A stretch of 64,000 nucleotides of DNA from Chryseobacterium indoltheticum (GCF_003815915.1 NZ_CP033929.1:496001-560000); one strand, 5' to 3'; shown: positions 27,391-35,683, counted from the stretch's first letter. A program made the numbers and translations. Notes: a model not told the origin generated them from the letters alone.

Positions 27391-27745
27391 TACAAACTTT
27401 ACCGCAACATTAAAGGTTTCTTGTAACAAACGTCTTAAATTTTTTAGTTCCTTAGCAGATAAGATTTCTTCTCCTGCAAGATTAAACTTTTTTATCAATT
27501 TTTGTAAAGAACTCTTCTGTTTTTCCATCTTTCGATAAATACTTTTTTATCTTATTTGTCCAACCTTCAACCAATTTCTTATTCTTCACAAACCACTCAG
27601 CAATTTTTTTCCAAAGATCATCTGCAAATTTCTTTAGCTTTTGTCCTCCAATGCTAAAGATTTCCAATAAATCAATTAATGCTCTGCTTACTTTTTCTGG
27701 TGAGTATATACAATTTGTTATACAATTGATAAAAAAAGCAGCCAT
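27391..27745 (-). pseudogene. Remnant of a polymorphic toxin, frameshifted and cut by a REP
   Basis: One frame encodes KKFADDLWKKIAEWFVKNKK and KYLSKDGKTEEFFTKIDKK; it then shifts at an A6 run (about 27487-27492) into the frame FNLAGEEILSAKELKNLRRL and NVAVKFVD. The translation then runs into the REP. The first part looks like the helical pre-toxin linker of Bacteroidota polymorphic toxins; the second recalls the start of zincin-type toxin domains. The catalytic part is missing. The apparent ATG at 27745 lies inside a terminator, so no true start exists. Confidence 0.6.
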
Positions 27746-27757
27746 TTCTGACTGCTT
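27731..27757 (-). terminator. Terminator after the 182-residue gene
   Basis: On the minus strand AGCAGTCA pairs with TGGCTGCT (one mismatch) around GAAA, followed by seven T, 12 bases after the stop of the gene at 27769. Confidence 0.75.
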
Positions 27758-27768
27758 AATTATAACTA

Positions 27769-28317
27769 TTACTGTCCGTAATCTATAAATGAATCTTTAT
27801 TTATAAACAGTTGAAAAGTAGTATTTGTGATTTCAATTTTTAAAATAGGACTATTATCTATTGTAAAAGTTGTATTATTATTTGAAGAATTTTCATTAAA
27901 GTTTTTTCCCTGTAAAGCTGTTCTAACAATTGATTTGATATTTGCAAATGAAGACATAAATTCAATAAAAAGATTGTCTAAATATTGAGTGTCTATTCCA
28001 AAGTCGTTTTTAACACCAAATTTAAAGTTAAAATTTATCTTTTTTATATCCTTTCTTTTAGAAATTTCTTCTTCAGTTTTAATATTATAGTTTACAATAC
28101 TATTCCAGATAGGTAACGGATTAGCATATTTGTTTTTAAAAATTTTGATTATTGAAGATAATAAATCCTTTAATGGCACATTCAGTAGGATTTCTTCTAA
28201 AGAAAATTCTTTTTCTGTATTTACTATAGTCATTGGATCGCCATGTCCATCCAATACAGTTCTATATTTTTTGGGGGTTATATAATATAGAATTTCTAAG
28301 TCTTTTTCTGTTATCAT
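27769..28317 (-). CDS. Orphan immunity-like protein
   Basis: This 182-residue cytoplasmic protein has no signal peptide or membrane segment and no motif I know. It starts 3 bases after a toxin-like C-terminal fragment (28320-28412) and is followed by another toxin remnant, the usual setting of immunity genes in toxin-cassette arrays. Function is inferred from that position. Confidence 0.55.
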   Translation of the reverse strand: MITEKDLEILYYITPKKYRTVLDGHGDPMTIVNTEKEFSLEEILLNVPLKDLLSSIIKIFKNKYANPLPIWNSIVNYNIKTEEEISKRKDIKKINFNFKFGVKNDFGIDTQYLDNLFIEFMSSFANIKSIVRTALQGKNFNENSSNNNTTFTIDNSPILKIEITNTTFQLFINKDSFIDYGQ

Positions 28318-28319
28318 AT

Positions 28320-28412
28320 TTATATTTTTTTATAGTGTATATATTCAATTCTGTCGGGGAAATGCTCTAATAATTTTTTAATCCATAAATCTGCAACATC
28401 CAATGAATTAAA
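28320..28412 (-). pseudogene. C-terminal tail of a lost toxin gene
   Basis: A frame encoding about 30 residues (LDVADLWIKKLLEHFPDRIE..) ends with TAA 2 bases before the start of the 182-residue gene. Upstream it is broken exactly at a REP palindrome (28413). It looks like the last part of the toxin whose immunity gene follows. Confidence 0.5.
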
Positions 28413-28446
28413 GTCCCCGCTGCCGCACGAATCCTTTCGTGTGGTC
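28413..28446 (-). repeat. REP palindrome on the 3' side of the RAYT gene
   Basis: CCACACGAA..TTCGTGCGGCAGCGGGG reads on the minus strand, opposite to the REPs at 27356 and 29082. The stem has changed sides together (CACGAA with TTCGTG here, CACGAT with ATCGTG at 29082). Confidence 0.8.
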
Positions 28447-28453
28447 AGTCATC

Positions 28454-29020
28454 TTAAAAGTCAAACATTCTAAAAACCACAATGTCATCCAACATTCCTT
28501 TTTCATCAGAATAATCAATTGCGTTACTGTATCTATAATCTTCCGCACGAAAAACCAAACCTGTTTCAACTGGATTTTGGTGCACGTAATTTATTTTTTG
28601 ATTGATTACATGATTGCTCCACAACTCAATAGGTTTATTATCATGTCTCCAAAATTGATATTGATTTACGTTGGAAGTTTTTGCACCTTCTTTAAGAAAG
28701 AAATTCAAGAGAAATTCTTTTCTGCTTTCTATAGGGTTTTCTTTTATAGTATTAACAATTGTCTTGCTTGTAAATCGTTTGAAATCACCAATCAGAAGTT
28801 CTGGTTTCTGACCATCGATACTTCGAAAAACTAAATGTACATGGCTTAACATAACGCACCATGCATTTATTTCTAAGCCTTTATTCTTCTGACAAAATAA
28901 ACTATCTAAAAGAATTTCTTTGTATTCATTTAGGATAAATACATCAAGCCATCCTACGACAGGAAAACTTATGAAGTATAAACCTTCAGGATTATGAAAT
29001 TTGCAATTTCTGCTCATCAT
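28454..29020 (-). CDS. REP-associated tyrosine transposase (RAYT)
   Basis: This 188-residue Y1 HUH nuclease binds and nicks REP palindromes. The metal site HxH is in LSHVHLVFRS, the catalytic tyrosine is in INYVHQNPVETG, and the C-terminal DYRYSNA segment is typical. It lies between two inverted REPs, the classic REP-RAYT-REP unit. The start may be either of two adjacent ATGs. RAYTs are usually domesticated rather than mobile. Confidence 0.92.
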   Translation of the reverse strand: MMSRNCKFHNPEGLYFISFPVVGWLDVFILNEYKEILLDSLFCQKNKGLEINAWCVMLSHVHLVFRSIDGQKPELLIGDFKRFTSKTIVNTIKENPIESRKEFLLNFFLKEGAKTSNVNQYQFWRHDNKPIELWSNHVINQKINYVHQNPVETGLVFRAEDYRYSNAIDYSDEKGMLDDIVVFRMFDF

Positions 29021-29116
29021 TGTATGTTTTTATAAAGGTAAAAAATAGTACAATCTGAGTAGTTAGAATTTAAAATAATAAGCCACACGATGTAATCGTG
29101 CGGCAGCGCGGGGCTC
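29014..29116 (+). repeat. REP palindrome and leader on the 5' side of the RAYT gene
   Basis: This is the second copy of the block at 27287-27390, covering the RAYT start, its leader and the REP hairpin CACACGAT-GTA-ATCGTGCG with the CAGCGCGGGG tail at 29082-29116. The stem is perfect for six pairs. Confidence 0.85.
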
Positions 29117-29164
29117 AAACGAGACAGATTTTTTAATTTACTAAGTTTTTAAGAATTTTTATAC

Positions 29165-29797
29165 CTACTTTTTTACTTCATATACATAAAAATCACCATG
29201 TTCCTGGTCAGTCTTTGAATTATAGTATTCATGAAAAATAAACAATTCAGGACTTTTATCATTATTAATATCCATGCTTCTGAAAGTAATCCAATTCCTA
29301 TCATTACTTTCTTTAATAGGCAGCTTATATTTTTCATAGCCTTTTATATCCATAAAATATTCTTTGCCATTTTTTCTAATCTGATAATCTTTTGTTGTCC
29401 AATCACTCGTATTATTATACTTCTTCTGAAATTCTACAAAATTAGTAAAATCTAAATTCATCAATTCTGATTGAAATTTAAATGCCTTTAAGGCCTTAAT
29501 AGAATCATTATTTTTGATTAAAGGTAAGATATTGTCAGTGTTTTTTATTGGTATACCATTTTTCCAAACTTTAAAAAAATTATCATTAATGTATATACAG
29601 AATAAGCTGTCATTAGTATAAGCAGTAGCGTTATCGGTATACGTTTGCTCTTTGAAGAGTTTACTAATTTTTATTTGTTTATGTTTATCTTTTGTACTTT
29701 CTTTTGTACAGGATACAAAAAATAAAAAAATGCAAAAAAAACTAAATCTCGGCAAGTATTTTTTTAATGCCTCCAAATTCATTAAGTTGAACATCAT
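29165..29797 (-). CDS. Lipoprotein, probably an orphan immunity protein
   Basis: The frame has 210 residues. The lipoprotein signal FSFFCIFLFFVSC is preceded by up to 18 residues that overlap another reading frame (a toxin tail at 29742-29855), so the true start may be a later codon such as the TTG just before PRFSFF. The mature part ends with a strand pattern (DINNDKSPELFIFHEYYN) seen in FG-GAP-like or immunity lipoproteins. It is probably periplasmic. Confidence 0.65.
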   Translation of the reverse strand: MMFNLMNLEALKKYLPRFSFFCIFLFFVSCTKESTKDKHKQIKISKLFKEQTYTDNATAYTNDSLFCIYINDNFFKVWKNGIPIKNTDNILPLIKNNDSIKALKAFKFQSELMNLDFTNFVEFQKKYNNTSDWTTKDYQIRKNGKEYFMDIKGYEKYKLPIKESNDRNWITFRSMDINNDKSPELFIFHEYYNSKTDQEHGDFYVYEVKK

Positions 29798-29855
29798 AGG
29801 TAATAATTTTTGTGTGTTTAGGGTCTCCCGGTATAGGGTCTTTAATTTTAATCAT
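29742..29855 (-). pseudogene. C-terminal toxin remnant overlapping the lipoprotein gene
   Basis: A 37-codon frame (IPGDPKHTKIITYDV.., ending in KKILAEI) stops inside the first codons of the lipoprotein gene. A stop codon lies a few codons upstream. The overlap of a toxin end with an immunity start is common, so this is probably the tail of the toxin that the lipoprotein once matched. Confidence 0.4.
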
Positions 29856-29881
29856 AAGCAAGCTGTATTAAGTAAATAAGG

Positions 29882-30433
29882 CTAACGTAATCTTATTTTG
29901 TAAATTCCAAAATAATCATTTAATGAAGGATCAAATGCAAACTTTTGATGAGTAATTAAATTTTCAATCACAACAATATCATGATCTTTGAAAAAAGAAG
30001 AATTAAAAAAAGGATGAATATTCACATCGCAAAAATAAATCTCTGCAATGTAAGGTGTTGCGACCCACTGCCTTTTCATATTTTGTCTTTCCAAAAGATA
30101 ATTACATATAGATGTTGCAAAAGTAGCATAGCCAATACAATTAGTTTTTCCATAATTTATTAACAAATTCGGATCAGTATTACATTTTGCAAAAGTGAAA
30201 TTTAACTTCTCAGACGTACATTTCTGAGAAGTATTAATAATTTCGCTCAAAAATGTAGTTGGATATCTATTATTTTCGTTAATAATCATAATAATATTTT
30301 CATCACGCATTTTATGCGATGCTCTTTTTTTATCAATTTTGTAAGAAAAGAGAGCACAAAAAATGCTCTCTCTATTAAAGATGATAATTAAAAAGAGTGA
30401 TCCTAAAAAAATACGGGTTTTGTATTTTTTCAT
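29882..30433 (-). CDS. Membrane-anchored or exported protein with a transglutaminase-like Cys-His-Asp triad
   Basis: This 183-residue protein has an N-terminal hydrophobic segment (residues 9-29). Cys99 in TNCIGYATFA, His151 in FKDHDIV and Asp168 in FAFDPSLND have the order and spacing of the papain/transglutaminase fold. It may be a peptidase-like or transglutaminase-like exported protein, or an inactive relative. It lies among orphan immunity genes, and no usual partner is seen. Confidence 0.6.
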   Translation of the reverse strand: MKKYKTRIFLGSLFLIIIFNRESIFCALFSYKIDKKRASHKMRDENIIMIINENNRYPTTFLSEIINTSQKCTSEKLNFTFAKCNTDPNLLINYGKTNCIGYATFATSICNYLLERQNMKRQWVATPYIAEIYFCDVNIHPFFNSSFFKDHDIVVIENLITHQKFAFDPSLNDYFGIYKIRLR

Positions 30434-30529
30434 GATAAATATTAACTTTTGTATGTTACAGCTCCTGTAGAAAAAAAGTATAAAAATTATTTTAGAAATG
30501 GAAAGAATTAATAATATTATCCAATATAG

Positions 30530-30752
30530 TCAATGTATGAGACTTCGCTCTTGCTTTTTCCATATTAATGTGACTAATACTATAGGAATTTGCAACCATT
30601 CAATTAAAATACTCAAAATAAATGGAAATTTATCATTAATTGATAAAACATTATAGAGACTCCCTTCATAAGTCCAAACACTATAAAATAACAAAAAAAG
30701 AATAAATTGTTATTGTATAATTTATTAACCAAAACCATCTTAAATTTTTCAT
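30530..30752 (-). pseudogene. Small membrane protein broken by a homopolymer shift
   Basis: The ATG at 30752 opens MKNLRWFWLINYTITIYSF and then runs out of frame in a run of seven T (minus strand, about 30694-30700). With six T it would continue FYSVWTYEGSLYNVLSIND.. to a TGA at 30530-30532, a protein of about 73 residues with two membrane segments. It may be a real pseudogene or a base-calling error. Confidence 0.55.
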
Positions 30753-30777
30753 TCTATTATTATTCTTAAAGTACTAG

Positions 30778-31164
30778 CTACAAAAACCCAGTTAAAATAA
30801 TACCATATATAAATGAAAAAAAAGTTGAAATAAGAAAAAAGTACAGAATATAAAATATATACTTATTCGTTAAATTATATTTTGTAATAATAAAATTTGT
30901 TAAAATTTGTATTAAAAAAAAGATTGGGAAAAGTAAACTACCAATTACTGCATCCATAATTTTTTGTTTCCCCTGGAAGAATACTATTATTATAGAAATA
31001 ATAAGAAATATTACAAATAAAACTAAGTTAAACTTGATAATCTTAACTTGATTTTTTTTAATAAAAAAAATATATTCCCAAAGAGAAGTATCAACAAAAT
31101 GAATATTGTTATTTCCATAAATTAATTTGACTAAAGTTAGAAAATTAATTTTATATTTTCTTAT
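30778..31164 (-). CDS. 128-residue membrane protein with only an ATA start
   Basis: I translated this frame codon by codon and found no stop from 31164 to the TAG at 30778-30780. It begins ATA AGA AAA TAT AAA and overlaps the end of the muramidase-like gene by 14 bases. A stop lies directly upstream in frame and the first ATG is about 68 codons in, so ATA is the only early start; an ATG there would give MRKYKINFLTLV. Three membrane segments follow (LVLFVIFLIISIIIVFF, LLFPIFFLIQIL, FYILYFFLISTFF). Position fits an immunity protein. It could be a gene with a lost or rare start. Confidence 0.6.
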   Translation of the reverse strand: MRKYKINFLTLVKLIYGNNNIHFVDTSLWEYIFFIKKNQVKIIKFNLVLFVIFLIISIIIVFFQGKQKIMDAVIGSLLFPIFFLIQILTNFIITKYNLTNKYIFYILYFFLISTFFSFIYGIILTGFL

Positions 31165-32275
31165 CTAAGGCCTTTTTTATTCTATCTCTTTGCATACAAA
31201 CTCTGCATCCTTCTCCCGAACCGATTTGATGATTTGGATTTTTCTTTAGTTTTTCAATAAATTTTTTATAATAAGAATCACCCTGCTTATAATACGTTAC
31301 CAAGATTGCCTCTTGTTTTTCTTGCTTAAATTGTTTTATGTAACTATCAAATAAAGTTTTTGCTTTTTTTATTACTAAAGTAGCTAAGTGTACAGTTCCA
31401 TCGTTAGATCTAATATAGTCAACCAGATCAGTATAATCCCAGTTTTTCTTTTTAAAAGTTTGTGGATATTGATTATATAATTCTTTTGCTGTTTCAAGTT
31501 TGATATTACCAATCCCCAAATCGTGTTTTGTAGAATTTAATAACTTTTTGTTAGAGTTTATAAATGCGTCAAACTCAATTGCAAAGTTTGGCATCCAATT
31601 AATCAGAACATCGTCTTGAAACCAATCTACGGATTTCCTCCACCCTTTTCTCGAATTATATTCGTCAGCAATAGCTCCTGCAACTGCAATTTCAGGAACT
31701 TTATACAATTGAGAATAAAATTTAATCAAATCTGAAATTTCTGAAATTGTTTTAAAAACATTGCTTGTATAAGGAAAATTATCTTCACTAACATCATCTT
31801 TAGAATAGGGAAAATTAATCTCTGGTTTACATCCATCTATTGTTTTTAAATCAAACTTAAGAATTAGTGGATTTTTATACTCAGCATAGATTTTTGAATT
31901 TAAATAATTTATTTTGCAATAAAATTCAAGTTCTTTATCTTCTCCCCATTCATAAAATAAATCCATGAAATCTTCTTTTATCAAAAACTTTACTGATAGT
32001 CTATTACTATTTACCTGAAGTGTTTTCGAATCTAATAGCCGATCTTCTACCTTATTTTTTTCATAAAGGAAAACAGTCATTTTGGTATTCTTTTGAAAAG
32101 AATGCAATGATATATTCAGTGTTGCAAACTGCCCAAACTTTATATTTCTTGATGCCCAATTGGCTCCGACAAAATACTTCTCATTTCCACTATTTATTGA
32201 TTTTTCATCTGTATTGGAATTCCCTAACCCTAACGCTTTAATTTTAGGGATTCCTAATGCTTTTACTGTACTCAT
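31151..32275 (-). CDS. Predicted lysozyme-like (muramidase) effector
   Basis: The protein has 374 residues and no signal peptide. Residues ~35-145 form a beta-rich domain (FATLNISLHSF, MTVFLYEKNK). Residues ~175-374 recall a lysozyme-like toxin domain, with a likely catalytic Glu205 in VAGAIADEYN, then DLGIGNIKLETAKELY, a late VTYYKQGD motif and a CRVC pair. I know this pattern from effector proteins that cut peptidoglycan glycan chains, but from memory only. It follows the 1109-residue gene after a terminator-like hairpin and precedes a coupled membrane ORF. Confidence 0.65.
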   Translation of the reverse strand: MSTVKALGIPKIKALGLGNSNTDEKSINSGNEKYFVGANWASRNIKFGQFATLNISLHSFQKNTKMTVFLYEKNKVEDRLLDSKTLQVNSNRLSVKFLIKEDFMDLFYEWGEDKELEFYCKINYLNSKIYAEYKNPLILKFDLKTIDGCKPEINFPYSKDDVSEDNFPYTSNVFKTISEISDLIKFYSQLYKVPEIAVAGAIADEYNSRKGWRKSVDWFQDDVLINWMPNFAIEFDAFINSNKKLLNSTKHDLGIGNIKLETAKELYNQYPQTFKKKNWDYTDLVDYIRSNDGTVHLATLVIKKAKTLFDSYIKQFKQEKQEAILVTYYKQGDSYYKKFIEKLKKNPNHQIGSGEGCRVCMQRDRIKKALDKKI

Positions 32276-32296
32276 TTTTTCATAATTTTAAAGTTA

Positions 32297-32328
32297 AAAA
32301 TAAAATGGCGGCAGTAAAACCGCCATTC
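32297..32328 (-). terminator. Terminator or attenuator after the 1109-residue gene
   Basis: AATGGCGG and CCGCCATT form an 8-base-pair stem with an 8-base loop; the minus-strand tail is TTATTTTTA. It lies between the stop at 32337 and the effector start at 32275, so it would limit read-through. Confidence 0.7.
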
Positions 32329-32336
32329 TTTATTAA

Positions 32337-35300
32337 TTATCCTAAAGTACTTTCCGTTTTGTCAGAACGCTGTAATTGTATGTCTCTAGGCTCAAAACTT
32401 GTCGTGTCTTCAAGCTCCGAAGGATTTTCACAATTTTCATGATCTGTTTCAGGGAAAATCGGTAGTGGTTGCTCCACTGGTAATCCTGTGGATTTATCCT
32501 GAAGAATAGTCAATGTCGTAGGCATTCTGGTAATCCAGAATTTACCTTGAGCTTCTCCGGTTGGCTGTCTCATTTCGTCTACGATAGACATATACATTGG
32601 GTCTCCGATGACAGGAACTTCGCCGCCATTCCAAATTTTACCTGTTGTCAGGAAAAACTGTACAGCATCTTCAAATCCCGGCTTAACAGTTACCACCACT
32701 CTTGCCATCCCTGCCTGAAGGAAACTTCTGAATAGTGGGTCGACGCTTTCCGAAATATACATATCCTGCCATTCCTTACGGTTTGCCCAGTAATATGGAT
32801 AGAAAGTATAATCCATCACTTCCCATTCAAATGCCTGTTCCATGAACTTCGCCAAAGCCGTGTATTTATCAAGATCCTCACCTAAGTACACCTGATAGTT
32901 CTCCATCAAAGTGTCTTTCTCTGATCCGTTGGTCATTACCTGTCCTAATACATTTAAATAATCCTGAAGCAGATAAGCAATACAATTGTGCTTTAAGACA
33001 TCATGCTCCATGTATCTGTAGAATTTTCCAACTTTATCCTTTGCTTCCTCTTCTTTAGCTTTTTGTTCAGCATCTAATCTTGCTTGTTCTTCCAGGAATT
33101 TCTTATACGCTTCTTCATATGCAGCAATGATCTTTTTATACTGCTCCATTCTCCATTGCGCCAAATATTCTTCACTTAGCTGACAGGTAATTTTCGCTGA
33201 GATTCTGTAATGGTTAATATTTTCTCCACCAACGCCCATTGTGACATTTCCCTGAAGGTTAAGACCTCCTTTTGTATCATTGGTGTTGATATCACCGCGA
33301 GCACTATAAGAATTATCCCATCCTGCAAGATTAGAATATCGTATTGTTGCCGCCATACTTTGAGCTCCTCCCCAAACACTCTTCTTTTGTCTGTTTCTTT
33401 TAGCAAAACATGAAAAAACGACTGTTCTTCCGACGTAATTTGCAGGAATTTGAATAGCACTGATATCAGTTCCGAAACCATTATCTGTATTTGGTGAACC
33501 GTTAGCATCATGATTAATTTCGAGGCTTTTCTTTAAAGTTTCATCCAAGGTTACTCCATAGATATCGGCCCAGTACTGTAATTTCGTATCTGTTACAGCC
33601 TTCATATCTCTCATGTTCCAAGGTTCCGGAGCTGTTCTAGGGTCTACCGGAGCTTTCAGAATATTTCCTTTTGCCACAGTTAAAGCCAAACGATGCAGTT
33701 TAGCCGGTTCTGGAACCATAAATTCAAACATGGTACGCTTACCGTAATTATAGATCTGGTTTTTATATTTCATATCAACCCATCTGTATACTCCCGTAAT
33801 ATGCTGTGGCGGCTCATTTCCTACAACAGATTTACCTCTGTTATCAAATTCGTGAACGTTGGTCTCCGTATATTCTTTGATGATTTTCTGAATTCTTTCC
33901 TCATTGATTTTTGTCAGAACTCTTTCCATTGCTCTTTCAGTAATCTCCTGAGATTTCATTACCGCCTGGCGTGTACTGTCATGCTGTGCCGTATTGTTAG
34001 CATAATCAGCACCGATGTCAAATTTCATCGCATTATCATTTCCATAACTGAAACGCGTGTAGGCGGTAATACTTTGCTGCTTGTCTAATTCCTTCGCCAC
34101 CTCAGTCTGCATGTCAGTTCTGGATGTTTTAGAAGTATCGGAAACTTTTTCAGTTTCAACAGATTTGGATGTTGTATCTGTAATCTCTGAATATTCTCTT
34201 GAAACAGAAGACTTGTGGCGTAATTCGCTGGCCATGACGTTTTCTATATTCGAAACTAATCCAGGTACGTAGGCGTGGACACTTTGTACCACTTTCAAAT
34301 AATCTGCTATACCTAATCTCTTAATGCCAAAATGTTGTCTCACTTTTGGCTCTTTAACATACGGTTCTTCAACAGGAATTTCTCTTCCTGGTTTTAATAT
34401 AAGAATCCCGGTAAACATTTCATTATTCGGAACTTTAGAAAGTTCTAAATAGGCCTCTCTTCCATTGTTAAAATAAATATCGATTTTTACGGAAGAAATG
34501 GTTGTAAATCTATTGACTGCCAATGCGGGAAAGCTTACAACGCCATTATTTACGACTACATTACCGATACTTTCCTCATAATGCCCACTATTGAGTTCCA
34601 TTGTAATTTTTGCATTGGCAACGCTCCACGAGTTGTCTTCAACTTCGAGAGAAAAATTGACAAAACCATTATTAGGAACAAAAGCAGATCTGTACCAGTT
34701 GGAAATAAAACTGTATGCTAAATGAGTTCTCGCACGCGAATTTGCAATCGGAACAAGAGCTCCTCCGATGTTGGCGTATTGTGTCTGTGGAAGATTAGCG
34801 TTTTCCATTGCAATCCTTGATTCTTCAGACATTTGATTTTGTAATTCAGTGAAAACATTGTCGAATCTCAAGAATCTGTCATCTATTTGAAGCAACTGTG
34901 CTCCTACTCGTAATTCTGTTTCTGAGACAAACTCTGGTTGTAAATCTGCTGCGCCTTTAACAAAGATTTCAGGAACTAATTGTTGAATAGAAAATAGTTC
35001 CATGAATAGTTCCAGTGATTCGGCTGTAAGCTTTGCCTGAAGATCAGTGATGTTGATCTCGCTCGCATAAGAAAACTCAAATGCCGGAACTTCTAATTCT
35101 CTTAAACGTTCATAAAGTCTTCTTAATTCTTCTTCCGATCCTTTTTGTTCTTCAAGGAGTTCGATTTGAGCCTGTACGGTATCATACTGGTCCTGTTGAC
35201 CTTCATAACTTCTTGTGTAAGCAATGAATGCCGAATTATAGGCTTTATAATAAGAAGCATGATAAGACTGCCGAATTTTATCCAGTTCAGAATTTAATTT

Positions 35301-35666
35301 TTCTAATTTTGTTTTTCTAAGAATAGCTTTGGTAGCGGCCAAATCAATTTTAGCCTCTGTTTTTATTCTTTCTTGAGAACTCTCATTAATCACTGATGCT
35401 TCAGTCGAAGTCGATCTATTGGCCAGTACCGCTGAGCTTGCTTGATCTTCACCAAATAGATATGTTGGAAGAACAACTTTCGCATTGAATGCATTTTCAA
35501 GTGGTTTTTTGCCGCCATTTGCTTTGATGACATCGTCATCAATATGAATATTCTGTGCAAATCCCAGATGAATTGCTTTAAGGATATGAGTGATTGCTTC
35601 TTTTACATAAAAGTCTTTTTGTGAAATAACCTGATAAATAAAATTATTCCATAGTTTTTCAAACAT
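32337..35666 (-). CDS. Large soluble protein of unknown function (1109 residues)
   Basis: There is no signal peptide, membrane segment or catalytic motif. Visible parts: an N-terminal helical domain, a long coiled coil (~93-193, rich in Glu, Lys and Leu), a beta-sandwich-like segment (~330-430), a Ser/Thr/Glu-rich helical stretch (~480-560; TSKSVETEKVSDTSKTSRT), a conserved-looking core (ITGVYRWVDMKYKNQIYNYG), a second charged helix (~845-880) and an acidic tail. I recall proteins with this central core from many bacterial genomes without an assigned role. It sits under the shared effector promoter with the 119-residue gene. It could be a structural or carrier protein. Confidence 0.8.
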   Translation of the reverse strand: MFEKLWNNFIYQVISQKDFYVKEAITHILKAIHLGFAQNIHIDDDVIKANGGKKPLENAFNAKVVLPTYLFGEDQASSAVLANRSTSTEASVINESSQERIKTEAKIDLAATKAILRKTKLEKLNSELDKIRQSYHASYYKAYNSAFIAYTRSYEGQQDQYDTVQAQIELLEEQKGSEEELRRLYERLRELEVPAFEFSYASEINITDLQAKLTAESLELFMELFSIQQLVPEIFVKGAADLQPEFVSETELRVGAQLLQIDDRFLRFDNVFTELQNQMSEESRIAMENANLPQTQYANIGGALVPIANSRARTHLAYSFISNWYRSAFVPNNGFVNFSLEVEDNSWSVANAKITMELNSGHYEESIGNVVVNNGVVSFPALAVNRFTTISSVKIDIYFNNGREAYLELSKVPNNEMFTGILILKPGREIPVEEPYVKEPKVRQHFGIKRLGIADYLKVVQSVHAYVPGLVSNIENVMASELRHKSSVSREYSEITDTTSKSVETEKVSDTSKTSRTDMQTEVAKELDKQQSITAYTRFSYGNDNAMKFDIGADYANNTAQHDSTRQAVMKSQEITERAMERVLTKINEERIQKIIKEYTETNVHEFDNRGKSVVGNEPPQHITGVYRWVDMKYKNQIYNYGKRTMFEFMVPEPAKLHRLALTVAKGNILKAPVDPRTAPEPWNMRDMKAVTDTKLQYWADIYGVTLDETLKKSLEINHDANGSPNTDNGFGTDISAIQIPANYVGRTVVFSCFAKRNRQKKSVWGGAQSMAATIRYSNLAGWDNSYSARGDINTNDTKGGLNLQGNVTMGVGGENINHYRISAKITCQLSEEYLAQWRMEQYKKIIAAYEEAYKKFLEEQARLDAEQKAKEEEAKDKVGKFYRYMEHDVLKHNCIAYLLQDYLNVLGQVMTNGSEKDTLMENYQVYLGEDLDKYTALAKFMEQAFEWEVMDYTFYPYYWANRKEWQDMYISESVDPLFRSFLQAGMARVVVTVKPGFEDAVQFFLTTGKIWNGGEVPVIGDPMYMSIVDEMRQPTGEAQGKFWITRMPTTLTILQDKSTGLPVEQPLPIFPETDHENCENPSELEDTTSFEPRDIQLQRSDKTESTLG

Positions 35667-35683
35667 TTTTATTGCATCAACAG

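Noticed and set aside
27346-27528. 60-residue frame starting MEKQKSSLQ
   Set aside because: It is only the second half of the frameshifted toxin remnant and its end is translated REP sequence; it has no start signal of its own.
28439-28834. 131-residue plus-strand frame opposite the RAYT gene
   Set aside because: It is the complement shadow of the transposase and shows no protein-like features of its own.
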